From positions 1 through 13,921 of the forward strand of contig JBLHOS010000079.1 of the NCBI GenBank assembly GCA_047623825.1: a stretch of DNA of 13,921 nt, written 5' to 3'. Within the stretch, counting starts at the first letter, position 1, and the number at the start of each line of letters is the position of its first letter. Shown in pieces: positions 1 to 7,281 of this stretch. The position numbers and the translations under genes are program-made. This stretch comes from JBLHOS01 sp047623825. GTDB taxonomy: Bacteria > Pseudomonadota > Alphaproteobacteria > Rhodobacterales > Rhodobacteraceae. The notes beneath the pieces were generated by a model, which was given only the letters and a program-made list of their open reading frames with translations, searched no databases and was not told the origin of the DNA.

Positions 1-23
1 CAATTATTTTACTGGAGCATTCC

Positions 24-629
24 ATGCTGACCCGACGCCATTTTGTCATCACCAGCGCGGCCATGTTCGCCACGCCAGCCTTTGCACAAGACAGCGTTAC
101 GCTGGACGGCGATATTGGTCGCCCTGAACCCAAAGGCAGAAACCCCTGGGGTCTGCATCAGCGCTTCATGCCGCAAGAGGTTGAAGCCAACCCAAATCTT
201 ATCGTGGGCGATATCCATGTCGATCCCATTGCACGCTATCTTTATCTGATCCAAGAAGATGGAATAGCGCGCCGGTATGGTGTGGCCGTAGGTCGCCAAG
301 GTCTGCAATCACCCGGCAGCTATGTGATCCGTCGCAAGGTGGAATGGCCCAGCTGGCGCCCAACCGATGCGATGATTGAGCGTGAGCCAGAAATCTATGC
401 GCAATACGCAGATGGTGTTCCCGGTGGTCCTGAAAACCCACTCGGCGCCCGCGCCCTGTACCTTTATGTAGGGGATCGCGATACGTATCTGCGGATCCAT
501 GGCACCACGCAACCGTGGAGCATAGGCACCTCTGCCTCATCGGGATGTGTGCGATTGGTCAACAATCATATCATAGACCTGTTTGAACGGGTCCCAACCG
601 GAACACAGGTAACCCTGCATGCCGCCTAA
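24..629 (+). CDS. Tat-exported L,D-transpeptidase (YkuD family)
   Basis: 201 aa. It probably forms or remodels peptidoglycan cross-links, or attaches proteins to peptidoglycan, in the periplasm. Residues 3-8 (TRRHFV) resemble a twin-arginine signal, followed by a short hydrophobic stretch and a likely cleavage site after AFA (residue 21). The C-terminal half carries the YkuD signature: His159-Gly-Thr, then SSGCVRL with nucleophile Cys175 and Arg177. Length and layout fit the single-domain alphaproteobacterial ErfK/YbiS/YcfS/YnhG type, with no LysM or peptidoglycan-binding domain. The ATG is supported by GGAG at 14-17, 6 nt upstream. The promoter lies outside the window. A strong terminator follows directly. 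The family call is firm; which cross-link it makes cannot be told from sequence. Confidence 0.93.
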   Translation: MLTRRHFVITSAAMFATPAFAQDSVTLDGDIGRPEPKGRNPWGLHQRFMPQEVEANPNLIVGDIHVDPIARYLYLIQEDGIARRYGVAVGRQGLQSPGSYVIRRKVEWPSWRPTDAMIEREPEIYAQYADGVPGGPENPLGARALYLYVGDRDTYLRIHGTTQPWSIGTSASSGCVRLVNNHIIDLFERVPTGTQVTLHAA

Positions 630-631
630 TG

Positions 632-661
632 AAAAAACCCCCGTCGCTGCGGGGGTTTTTT
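632..661. terminator. Bidirectional Rho-independent terminator
   Basis: Perfect inverted repeat: AAAAAACCCCCG (632-643), loop TCGCTG (644-649), CGGGGGTTTTTT (650-661). The GC stem is flanked by an A6 tract on one side and a T6 tract on the other, so it reads as an intrinsic terminator on both strands. It lies between the convergent transpeptidase (stop 627-629) and peroxiredoxin (stop 681-683) genes and can serve both. Confidence 0.95.
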
Positions 662-680
662 GTTATAATAAATTCTTGGC

Positions 681-1334
681 TCAGCCCGGTAGTTGAGCTG
701 TCCGCAAATAGGGCAGCACGGTTGTGAACTCCCCAAATTTTGCCTTTGCGTCTTCGTTGCTGACGGTCGCTGGAATGATGACATCTTGACCTACGGTCCA
801 GTTGGCCGGCGTTGCCACACCCTGACTGGTAGATGTTTTCAACGCGTCCAGCGCACGCAAGATTTCTGCAAAGTTCCGACCAACTGTCATTGGATAGGTC
901 ATCGACAGTTTCAGCTTTTTGTCAGGTCCGATGATAAAGACCGCCCGAACGGTTGCACTGTCGGCAGGTGTGCGGCCATCGGGCAGATACGCCTCGGCGG
1001 GCAGCATGTCGAAGGCTTTTGAGACCTCTAGCCCAGTATCGGCAATGATCGGAAATGTTGGGACCGCGCCGCTGGCTGTCTCAATGTCACCTTTCCACTT
1101 CTTGTGATCCTCAACGCCGTCCACAGAAACGCCGATCACTTTGGTATCGCGCGCTGCCCATTCATCGGCCAACTGCGCGACGGCCCCAAATTCGGTTGTG
1201 CAAACGGGGGTAAAATCTTTGGGATGAGAAAATAGAATCGCCCAGCTGTCACCAATCCAGTCATGAAGCGCAAAGCTTCCTTGGTCAGTTTCAACGGTCA
1301 GATTGGGCACGGTATCATTAATGCGCAGGGCCAT
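681..1334 (-). CDS. 1-Cys peroxiredoxin, Prx6 type
   Basis: 217 aa thiol peroxidase that reduces H2O2 or organic hydroperoxides in the cytoplasm. The peroxidatic site is FTPVCTTE with Cys45, in the Prx6-like PVCTTE form of the PxxxT/SxxC motif. The conserved Arg lies in the later YPMTVGRN segment. There is no other Cys in the protein, so it must be a 1-Cys enzyme resolved by an external thiol such as glutathione or thioredoxin. The C-terminal extension (about residues 165-217, with the PANWTVGQDVIIP segment) is also typical of Prx6. I chose the ATG at 1334, not the longer open frame to 1427, because AAGGAG (complement of 1341-1346) lies 6 nt upstream and the family starts at this methionine. 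It is divergent from the aldehyde dehydrogenase gene and ends at a shared terminator. Confidence 0.94.
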   Translation of the reverse strand: MALRINDTVPNLTVETDQGSFALHDWIGDSWAILFSHPKDFTPVCTTEFGAVAQLADEWAARDTKVIGVSVDGVEDHKKWKGDIETASGAVPTFPIIADTGLEVSKAFDMLPAEAYLPDGRTPADSATVRAVFIIGPDKKLKLSMTYPMTVGRNFAEILRALDALKTSTSQGVATPANWTVGQDVIIPATVSNEDAKAKFGEFTTVLPYLRTAQLPG

Positions 1335-1556
1335 ATCGTTCTCCTTCGGGTTTTGAGTAGCAGACCAAACATAACTGCAAACATCGACCTTTGCACCGCC
1401 CTGACCCACTGACGGTGAAAAAAGCACAGGCGTTCGCGATAGATCGCATTTTTGTGAACGTTCGGCTTAGGATCTACTGGTTTACCCGGACGCAACACGC
1501 TCTTGCAGCGCATAACGCGCGGTGACAGGGTACGCGCTGAATGACGGAGAGACATA
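1335..1556. promoter_or_regulatory. Divergent intergenic region, peroxiredoxin / aldehyde dehydrogenase
   Basis: 222 bp between two divergent starts must hold both promoters. It contains a short palindrome GCGAT-AG-ATCGC (1436-1447). I found no convincing -35/-10 pair on either strand and no recognisable OxyR-type or ECF (TGATC...TAAG) site. There is a purine-rich Shine-Dalgarno sequence at each end. No coding sequence is supported here. Confidence 0.45.
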
Positions 1557-2996
1557 ATGCCCAAACAGACACAATTCTATATCAATGGCCAATGGGTCGA
1601 CCCCGCAATCCCAAATGATTTTCCGGTGATCAATCCGGCGACTGAGGAGGTCTGCGCGACGATCTCTTTGGGTTCGCAGGCTGACACGGATGCGGCAGTT
1701 GCTGCCGCCCGCGCCGCGTTTAACGGCTGGGCCGAGACACCTGCGCTTGATCGTCTTGCCGCACTTGAGCGTCTGAACGCGATCTACAAGAAACGCTCTG
1801 ACGATATGGCTGAGGCGATCAGTCTTGAGATGGGCGCGCCGATTACGCTGTCCAAACAAACGCAGGCAACGTCCGGCACATGGCACCTTGAGGGCTTCAT
1901 CAAAGCTGCCCGTGATTTTCAATATGACCGACCCCTTGGTCCACAAGCCCCACGCGAGCGGATCTTTCGCGAACCGATTGGCGTTTGCGCGATGATCACG
2001 CCTTGGAATTGGCCGATGAACCAAATTGCACTTAAATGCGCCCCGGCCTTGGTCACTGGTTGCACTATGGTTCTGAAACCATCTGAGATTGCACCACTTT
2101 CGGCGCTGCTGTTTGCTGAGATGATGCATGAGGCTGATCTGCCTCCGGGCGTCTTCAATCTGGTCAATGGTGACGGTGTTGGCGTTGGCACCCAGCTGTC
2201 CGTGCATCCTGATGTCGATATGGTCAGCTTCACAGGCTCGACCCGTGCCGGCACCGCGATTTCCAAGGCCGCCGCTGACACCCTCAAACGCGTTTCGCTT
2301 GAGCTTGGTGGCAAAGGTGCAAACATCATCTTTGCTGATGCCGATGAGAAAGCCGTCAAAAGTGGCGTTATGCGGTGTTTTCGTAATACCGGTCAGTCGT
2401 GCAACGCGCCGACCCGGATGTTGGTTGAGGCGTCGCGCTATGATGAAGCAGTTGAGATTGCCGCCGCTGCGGCCAAAGCCACAACTGTCGGTCCAACAGA
2501 TGAGGAGGGCCGCCATATTGGGCCCGTCGTCTCTGAGCTTCAGTTCAACAAGATCCAGGCCCTGATCCAAAAGGGTATCGACGAAGGCGCGCGTCTGGTT
2601 GCAGGTGGCGTTGGCCGGCCTGAGAACATGAACCGTGGCTATTATATCCGTCCTACTGTCTTTGCAGATGTCACACCTGAGATGAGCATCTACCGTGAGG
2701 AAATCTTTGGCCCGGTTCTGTCGATGCTACCCTTCAAGGACGAAGCTCATGCCATCGAGATTGCCAATGATACCGCCTACGGCCTAACCAATTATGTGCA
2801 GACCGAAGACCTCGAAAAACGTCGCCGCGTTGCGCGCCGCCTCCGGTCTGGCATGGTTGAGACTAACGGTATCGGATTTGGCCAAGGCTCCCCGTTTGGA
2901 GGCTACAAACAATCGGGCAATGGTCGCGAAGGTGGCGTGTTCGGTCTCGAAGAGTTTACCGAGATCAAAGCCGTCAGCGGTTGGGACGTCGCCTGA
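1557..2996 (+). CDS. NAD(P)-dependent aldehyde dehydrogenase
   Basis: 479 aa, normal length for the ALDH superfamily; oxidises an aldehyde to the carboxylic acid in the cytoplasm. Visible landmarks are TPWNWP with Asn151 (oxyanion hole), KPSE at 174-177 (cofactor binding), FTGST at 225-229 (Rossmann loop), ELGGKG with general base Glu249, the nucleophile Cys282 in NTGQSCNAPTRM, EEIFGPV near residue 381, and the C-terminal PFGGYKQSGNGRE. All catalytic residues are present. The start is supported by GGAGAG just upstream. It appears to be a single-gene unit. The substrate is not determinable; neighbours do not define a pathway, and the family covers betaine, aliphatic and aromatic aldehydes. Confidence 0.94.
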   Translation: MPKQTQFYINGQWVDPAIPNDFPVINPATEEVCATISLGSQADTDAAVAAARAAFNGWAETPALDRLAALERLNAIYKKRSDDMAEAISLEMGAPITLSKQTQATSGTWHLEGFIKAARDFQYDRPLGPQAPRERIFREPIGVCAMITPWNWPMNQIALKCAPALVTGCTMVLKPSEIAPLSALLFAEMMHEADLPPGVFNLVNGDGVGVGTQLSVHPDVDMVSFTGSTRAGTAISKAAADTLKRVSLELGGKGANIIFADADEKAVKSGVMRCFRNTGQSCNAPTRMLVEASRYDEAVEIAAAAAKATTVGPTDEEGRHIGPVVSELQFNKIQALIQKGIDEGARLVAGGVGRPENMNRGYYIRPTVFADVTPEMSIYREEIFGPVLSMLPFKDEAHAIEIANDTAYGLTNYVQTEDLEKRRRVARRLRSGMVETNGIGFGQGSPFGGYKQSGNGREGGVFGLEEFTEIKAVSGWDVA

Positions 2997-3020
2997 TCTT
3001 ATAGGTGATCAATTTTGGGT

Positions 3021-3044
3021 CCGGGTTGCAGAAAAGCTGCCCGG
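3021..3044. terminator. Possible weak hairpin between convergent genes
   Basis: CCGG...GCAG, loop AAAAG, CTGCCCGG gives an 8 bp stem with a 3-nt bulge. It lies between the convergent aldehyde dehydrogenase (stop 2994-2996) and FkbM methyltransferase (stop 3047-3049). A T5 run on the + strand follows only after about 9 nt, so it is a poor match to an intrinsic terminator. It may work as one or be chance. Confidence 0.3.
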
Positions 3045-3046
3045 GC

Positions 3047-3709
3047 TCAGGCTTTTTCGACCCATTTTTCCCAGATGAACGGGTAGCTCCATTCACAGAT
3101 ATGGGTCTCTTCCAGACGATTTAAAATGGCATCCCGTTGGCTGACTTGGTCCTCGGAGTATCTGTGAAACTGCACCGTTAATTGTTTGATGCGCGTCATT
3201 AATCCGGCATCTTGCAGCGCAGGCAGCAACTCGTACTCGCCGCCTTCGATATTGATCTTCATCGCAGCAACCTCTGTCAGGTCCAGTTCTGCAAAGACAC
3301 TACTGACTGGGCGCACGACGCCGCGAACGGTAACGCTGTCCGTCTCGAACACAGAGGAAGCGTTCCCTTGGTCCGACAATTCCAACATGCCGTCTTGGGA
3401 CCCAACGGCATAGGCGTGTATCAATACATCCGCACGGTCCGCAAACCTTTCGGACAACAACGCCGCAAACCTTGGATGTGGCTCAAACACATGGACCGTG
3501 ACGCCGTATTGACGTGACATCTCTTCGGCCCAGTCGCCTTCAAACCCGCCCATATCCAAAACAACGTCGCCACGTTTCAAATGTGTGAAGGTGGCGCTCG
3601 CATTCCGTCCGTGATCTGCGCGAAAGGCGCGGTAGACCTTACGCCGCTCGCGGAAATCTCCATCGGTCGCAAGGCGCCACATTTTCCACAATTCACTCTT
3701 AACTGTCAT
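3047..3709 (-). CDS. FkbM-family SAM-dependent methyltransferase
   Basis: 220 aa. FkbM enzymes O-methylate sugars or small molecules; in bacteria many modify surface polysaccharides. The Rossmann core begins with motif I VVLDMGGFEGDW (about 49-60). The second strand ends in VHVFEPHP with acidic Glu76. A KINIEGGEYELL segment (151-162) corresponds to the family hallmark KIDIEGAEYEVL. The ATG at 3709 has GAGG about 8 nt upstream. It is divergent from the fucosyltransferase-like gene, suggesting a shared surface-glycan role. That link is an inference from position. The acceptor is unknown. The family call is strong. Confidence 0.88.
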   Translation of the reverse strand: MTVKSELWKMWRLATDGDFRERRKVYRAFRADHGRNASATFTHLKRGDVVLDMGGFEGDWAEEMSRQYGVTVHVFEPHPRFAALLSERFADRADVLIHAYAVGSQDGMLELSDQGNASSVFETDSVTVRGVVRPVSSVFAELDLTEVAAMKINIEGGEYELLPALQDAGLMTRIKQLTVQFHRYSEDQVSQRDAILNRLEETHICEWSYPFIWEKWVEKA

Positions 3710-3776
3710 TTTGCGCCTCGAATTTCGGTGTGGCCACGAATTAGGCTTTTGCGTAAGTAGGAATAAGCAACCAAGA

Positions 3777-4634
3777 ATGGATAGAGAGCTCTTGATTTTT
3801 ACGCGACTCCACGGACGTCTGGGAAATCAGATGTTCCAATATGCAGCGGCTGTAGGGCTGGCGGATCGTTTGGGCGCGCCTGTCGCGCTGGATCTGCGCG
3901 TCGCGCTTCACAAGAATGAGGGTGCGCTGACCCGGGTGTTTGATCTGCCCGTAGAAATATCAGACCACCTTCCACCCGTCCGGCATGACGCACTTTTGGC
4001 CTACATGGTTTGGCGTCTATCGGGCCGATCGCCAAAATTCCAACGTGAGCGCGGGTTGAGCTACAACAATGCATTTGAGCATTGGGCGGACGACACCTAT
4101 CTCCATGGCTACTGGCAATCGGAACGCTATTTTTCCCATGCTGCTAACCGGGTCCGCAAGGATTTCACCTTTCCGCCCAAAATGTCAGCCGCTAATGCCG
4201 AAATGGCCGCACGGATCACTGCGGCAACGTCGATTTCGCTGCATGTCCGGCGTGGTGATTATCTGACCGGTGGGGCACATGGGGTTTGTGATCAAGCTTA
4301 CTACGATACCGCGTTGGCCCGGATTGCAGCGGCGTTGCCATCACCGCCAACCGTTTTTGTGTTTTCGGATGACCCAGATTGGGCGCGTCAGAACCTGCCG
4401 ATGGAGTTTGAGAAGGTCGTCGTTGACTTTAACGGCGCAGGCGCAGATTTTGAGGATATGCGCCTGATGTCGCTTTGTGAGCACAACATTACGGCAAACT
4501 CTTCATTCTCTTGGTGGGGGGCATGGCTCAACGCGAACCCGTCCAAGCTGGTCGCCGCGCCGTCGCAATGGTTTGCTGATTCCAAGCTCAAAAATAGTGA
4601 CATATTGCCTGCCAGCTGGCTCCCGATCGAATAG
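3777..4634 (+). CDS. GT11 glycosyltransferase, alpha-1,2-fucosyltransferase-like
   Basis: 285 aa. GT11 enzymes transfer fucose from GDP-fucose in alpha-1,2 linkage to galactose-type acceptors in lipopolysaccharide or capsule. The N-terminal GRLGNQMFQYAAA (13-25) is a GT11 hallmark. HVRRGDY (156-162) is the HxRRGD donor-site motif with Arg158/Arg159. VFVFSDDPDW (193-202) and NITANSSFSWWGAWLN (237-252) are the other conserved blocks. I prefer the ATG at 3777, where homology begins. The frame stays open to a TTG at 3711, but those 22 residues do not look like the family, and that TTG almost touches the divergent gene's start. An AGGA at 3759-3762 is rather far upstream, so translation may be modest. 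No GDP-fucose synthesis genes are in the window. Confidence 0.9.
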   Translation: MDRELLIFTRLHGRLGNQMFQYAAAVGLADRLGAPVALDLRVALHKNEGALTRVFDLPVEISDHLPPVRHDALLAYMVWRLSGRSPKFQRERGLSYNNAFEHWADDTYLHGYWQSERYFSHAANRVRKDFTFPPKMSAANAEMAARITAATSISLHVRRGDYLTGGAHGVCDQAYYDTALARIAAALPSPPTVFVFSDDPDWARQNLPMEFEKVVVDFNGAGADFEDMRLMSLCEHNITANSSFSWWGAWLNANPSKLVAAPSQWFADSKLKNSDILPASWLPIE

Positions 4635-4664
4635 CACAGAGTCGCGAACTAGAAGTGCCCTCCC

Positions 4665-5315
4665 CTAGAATGGGGCTTTTGCGCGGAACCTGACACCTTT
4701 TCCGCCATCTGGATGACGCAGACGCAACTCCTCGGCATGCAGCATCATCCGGGGCGCGTCACGCGCAGCACCGGTCGCATAAAACGGATCACCTATGATC
4801 GGATGCCCGATGGCGAGCATATGCACTCGTAACTGGTGGGTCCGCCCGGTTTGCGGGTACAGCCTGACCAGCGAGGTACCATCCTCATGACGCAAAAGAC
4901 GCCACTCCGTGAGAGCTGATTTTCCAGTTTCGTGATCGACCTTTTGCAGCGGCCGGTTTGGCCAATCCACGATTAGCGGCAGATCGATCGTGCCTTCTTT
5001 TTCGGCCAGATGGCCATGGACCCGCGCGATATAGGTTTTCTTTGTGTACCGTTTCTCAAACTGCAGCCCCAAATGGCGTTGCGCATGATGGGTCATCGCA
5101 AAGACCATGATGCCCGAAGTGTCCATATCCAAACGGTGCACCAGCAGGCATTCGGGAAACACGGCTTGGGCGCGTGTAATCAGACAATCGGCCATGTGAT
5201 CGCCTTTACCCGGAACACTTAGCAACCCCGCGGGTTTGTCCAGGATCAACAACTCATGGTCACAATGCACAATCGCAAGTGGGATATCGGGGGGGGAATA
5301 GACAAAGTCAGACAT
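4665..5315 (-). CDS. rluA: Dual-specificity rRNA/tRNA pseudouridine synthase RluA
   Basis: 216 aa (E. coli RluA is 219). It isomerises uridine to pseudouridine; E. coli RluA acts on 23S rRNA U746 and tRNA U32. The catalytic motif HRLDMDTSG (60-68) contains Asp63. Other RluA landmarks are LDKPAGLLSVPGK (25-37), the LPLIVDWPNRPLQKV segment, TGRTHQLRVHMLAIGHPIIGD, and the C-terminal MLHAEELRLRHP. AGGAGC 7 nt upstream supports the ATG at 5315. It follows the DUF2783 gene by 27 nt on the same strand, so it may be co-transcribed with the aromatic catabolic genes, an odd place for an RNA-modification gene. A run of 8 G (5289-5296) lies near codons 7-9. It converges on the GT11 gene with only 30 nt between the stops and no obvious terminator. 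Confidence 0.93.
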   Translation of the reverse strand: MSDFVYSPPDIPLAIVHCDHELLILDKPAGLLSVPGKGDHMADCLITRAQAVFPECLLVHRLDMDTSGIMVFAMTHHAQRHLGLQFEKRYTKKTYIARVHGHLAEKEGTIDLPLIVDWPNRPLQKVDHETGKSALTEWRLLRHEDGTSLVRLYPQTGRTHQLRVHMLAIGHPIIGDPFYATGAARDAPRMMLHAEELRLRHPDGGKGVRFRAKAPF

Positions 5316-5342
5316 GTGCCTGCTCCTAAGCCTCTTTTGGGT

Positions 5343-5537
5343 TTAGGAAAAGCCCTCACGCGCCAGCGTCAAGGCGGCGCGCAATGTATCGCCATCCCCA
5401 ATGTGATTGGCTAGGATCAGCACCAGTTGCGCATTCAGTGCGTGGCTGTCCGCATCGCTCAATCCATTATGCGCGGCCAGCAGGTCGGCATAAAAAGCAT
5501 CCGGGTTTTCCAGATTGGGATCTGTCTTCAGGCTCAT
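5343..5537 (-). CDS. DUF2783 small protein, candidate hydroxylase coupling subunit
   Basis: 64 aa, soluble, acidic, no membrane segment. The sequence pattern (FYADLLAAHNGLS, then LNAQLVLILANHIGD, then a short helix ending LAREGF) matches my memory of the DUF2783 family, which is often coded next to FAD-dependent aromatic hydroxylases. The start overlaps the upstream hydroxylase stop as ATGA (5534-5537), so the two are probably translationally coupled and made in equal amounts. By position and size (about 7 kDa) it resembles MhaB, the roughly 6.3 kDa coupling protein that 3-hydroxyphenylacetate 6-hydroxylase of P. putida needs. That homology is my inference and has not been tested. I see no catalytic motif. 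Confidence 0.8.
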   Translation of the reverse strand: MSLKTDPNLENPDAFYADLLAAHNGLSDADSHALNAQLVLILANHIGDGDTLRAALTLAREGFS

Positions 5538-7087
5538 AGCTCACCATTCCAGATTTGTCTGATTGCGGCGGTGATATCATCTTCGCTTGGATCGACCCAA
5601 CGCGCGGCGACCACTTGGTCAGGACGGATCAGATAGACTGCCTGATCGACCTGACCCAGATAGCGCGCCTGCAACTTATCGGTGACGGCAAGTGTCAGGG
5701 TTTTTGTTCCAGCGACAGCGGGCGCCACCGTCCCAACGGCCATAATTATGACCGCTTGGCCCAAGGCGTCGATCAGCCAGCCATTTTCCAACGGCGCATC
5801 AGGCGCGACCGATCCCGGCATGCTGATCTTTGGAAGACGCTGATCATCTGGGGCCGCAGGACAGGGGTAGACGCAGGGGTGTGACAGACGGCCTGAATTT
5901 ACCATCGGGCGGGCAAATGCGGCTTTGCCTGCCAGTCGCAGGATCTGATCGCGAAACAACCGCTCAACCCCGTCGCTGGGGGTCATGAACTTGGTGGCGC
6001 GCGTCGAATTAGTGATATTCTCATCCGCACCAAATGTCCGCTCTCGGTCATAGCTGTCCAGCAAACCGTTCCCTGCATCACCGCGCAAAACGGCGGCCAA
6101 TTTCCAACCGAGGTTATCGACGTCCTGTAAGCCGCCATTGCCGCCTCGCGCACCGAACGGTGACACGACATGTGCGCTGTCCCCAACAAAGATCACTTGG
6201 TCATGCACGAACTTGGCCAGCCGCCTGCACTGGAATGTATAGACACTGACCCAATTGAGCCGAAAGTCCGAGTGCCCGACCACTTTTGCAATCCGTGGCA
6301 TCACTACTTCGGGTTGTCTCTCAACCTCTGGGTCCGCGTCCCAGCCCAGTTGCAGATCAATTCGGTAAATATTGTCGGGTTGTTTGTGCAGCAATGCGGA
6401 TTGGCCGGGGTGAAATGTCGGCTCAAACCAGAACCTCCGCTCAGCCGGAAAATCTGCGACCATTTCGATATCAGCGATCAGGAACCGTTCCTCAAATAAT
6501 TCCCCGTCGAAATCTAGGCCCATCATCTGCCGGATCGGGGATTTCGCGCCATCACACGCCAGGATATAGTCGGCTTGCAAGGTGTAGCGCCCGTCGGGGG
6601 TGTCGATCTGAACCGACGACGCAGCACCTTGGGTCAGGCCAACAACGGTGTTCTTGAACCGTACATCCACCAATGGATTGTCGCTGCACTTTTCGACCAA
6701 GAACTGTTCAACATAGTATTGCTGCAGGTTCACAAAGGCTGGCATCTTGTGGCCATCCTCGGGCAGCAGATTAAAATTTAAAACCTCAACTTCACCGTGG
6801 AATGTCCGACCGACCCGCCACGTCACGCCCTTATCCAGTGCGCGCTGCCCAACGCCCAACCGATCCAGGATCTCAAGACTACGTTTGGACCAGCAGATCG
6901 CGCGCGACCCGATCGACACGACATTATTGTCGTCGAGCACAACTGATCGCACGCCGTGATTGGCCAGCTCCAGCGCCATTCCCAACCCGATCGGCCCGGC
7001 GCCTACTATTACCACCGGATGTTTTGGTTCCGGCGCATTCAGGCCGGGCGGGGTCACATAAGCAAAGGGTTGGTACTCATAGGTCAT
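5534..7087 (-). CDS. FAD-dependent aromatic hydroxylase (MhpA/MhaA-like)
   Basis: 517 aa, class A flavoprotein monooxygenase (PheA/TfdB, UbiH-like fold). It has the dinucleotide fold VVIVGAGPIGLG with Gly29-x-Gly31-xx-Gly34, the DG motif LACDGAKSP (Asp179-Gly180), and the GD motif VIFVGDSAHVVSPFGARGGNGG (Gly302-Asp303). Residues from about 400 look like the thioredoxin-like C-terminal domain of phenol-hydroxylase relatives. Such enzymes use NAD(P)H and O2 to hydroxylate a phenolic ring. Lying in the same strand block as hmgA and coupled to DUF2783, the best guess is conversion of a hydroxyphenylacetate-type compound to homogentisate. A 3-hydroxyphenylpropionate-type substrate is an alternative. 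Its ATG overlaps the upstream stop by 1 nt (TAATG). Family firm, substrate inferred. Confidence 0.9.
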   Translation of the reverse strand: MTYEYQPFAYVTPPGLNAPEPKHPVVIVGAGPIGLGMALELANHGVRSVVLDDNNVVSIGSRAICWSKRSLEILDRLGVGQRALDKGVTWRVGRTFHGEVEVLNFNLLPEDGHKMPAFVNLQQYYVEQFLVEKCSDNPLVDVRFKNTVVGLTQGAASSVQIDTPDGRYTLQADYILACDGAKSPIRQMMGLDFDGELFEERFLIADIEMVADFPAERRFWFEPTFHPGQSALLHKQPDNIYRIDLQLGWDADPEVERQPEVVMPRIAKVVGHSDFRLNWVSVYTFQCRRLAKFVHDQVIFVGDSAHVVSPFGARGGNGGLQDVDNLGWKLAAVLRGDAGNGLLDSYDRERTFGADENITNSTRATKFMTPSDGVERLFRDQILRLAGKAAFARPMVNSGRLSHPCVYPCPAAPDDQRLPKISMPGSVAPDAPLENGWLIDALGQAVIIMAVGTVAPAVAGTKTLTLAVTDKLQARYLGQVDQAVYLIRPDQVVAARWVDPSEDDITAAIRQIWNGEL

Positions 7088-7281
7088 TAATCATGGCTTC
7101 GCTTAAACAGCTTCCAAACGGCTGTGCCGCATAAAAACACCACACCGATGGCAATGATCTCAATCCCCAAAACCCCCATGACGCCGCGCTGCGTAGCTGC
7201 CGAAGTGATCAAGATCAGGCTGCCAACACTGATACTCAGACGCAGCCATAGATCCATTCGGGTTAGGCCAAACCGGTTCAC
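7087..7281 (-). CDS. Small two-TM membrane protein of unknown function
   Basis: 64 aa. I do not recognise a family. Two hydrophobic segments are visible: LRLSISVGSLILITSAAT near the N-terminus and VLGIEIIAIGVVFLCGTAVW near the C-terminus, with a basic tail KLFKRSHD. I chose GTG at 7281 because it forms a GTGA overlap with the stop of the MBL gene (7278-7281) and has GGGAGG (complement of 7292-7297) 10 nt upstream. Other in-frame starts are GTG 7299 (6 residues longer) and ATG 7257 (8 residues shorter, no clear ribosome binding site). The stop overlaps the hydroxylase ATG by 1 nt. This tight coupling argues that it is a real gene. It may help uptake or anchor an enzyme, but nothing in the sequence shows this. 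Confidence 0.72.
   Translation of the reverse strand: MNRFGLTRMDLWLRLSISVGSLILITSAATQRGVMGVLGIEIIAIGVVFLCGTAVWKLFKRSHD

Noticed and set aside
1335..1427. 31-residue N-terminal extension of the peroxiredoxin
   Set aside because: Family members start at MALRIN-like sequence and AAGGAG sits just before the ATG at 1334; the extension has no signal-peptide character.
1482..2570. Long antisense open frame opposite the aldehyde dehydrogenase
   Set aside because: Shadow of the strongly coding + strand frame; Cys/Arg-rich composition and no recognisable domain.
3730..3737. GTGGCCAC palindrome in the FkbM/GT11 divergent gap
   Set aside because: An 8-bp palindrome is expected by chance in GC-rich DNA and has no supporting context.
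3711..3776. TTG start 22 codons upstream for the GT11 gene
   Set aside because: The extra residues are Cys/Arg-rich, unlike the family, and the TTG almost touches the divergent start; the ATG at 3777 gives the normal N-terminus.
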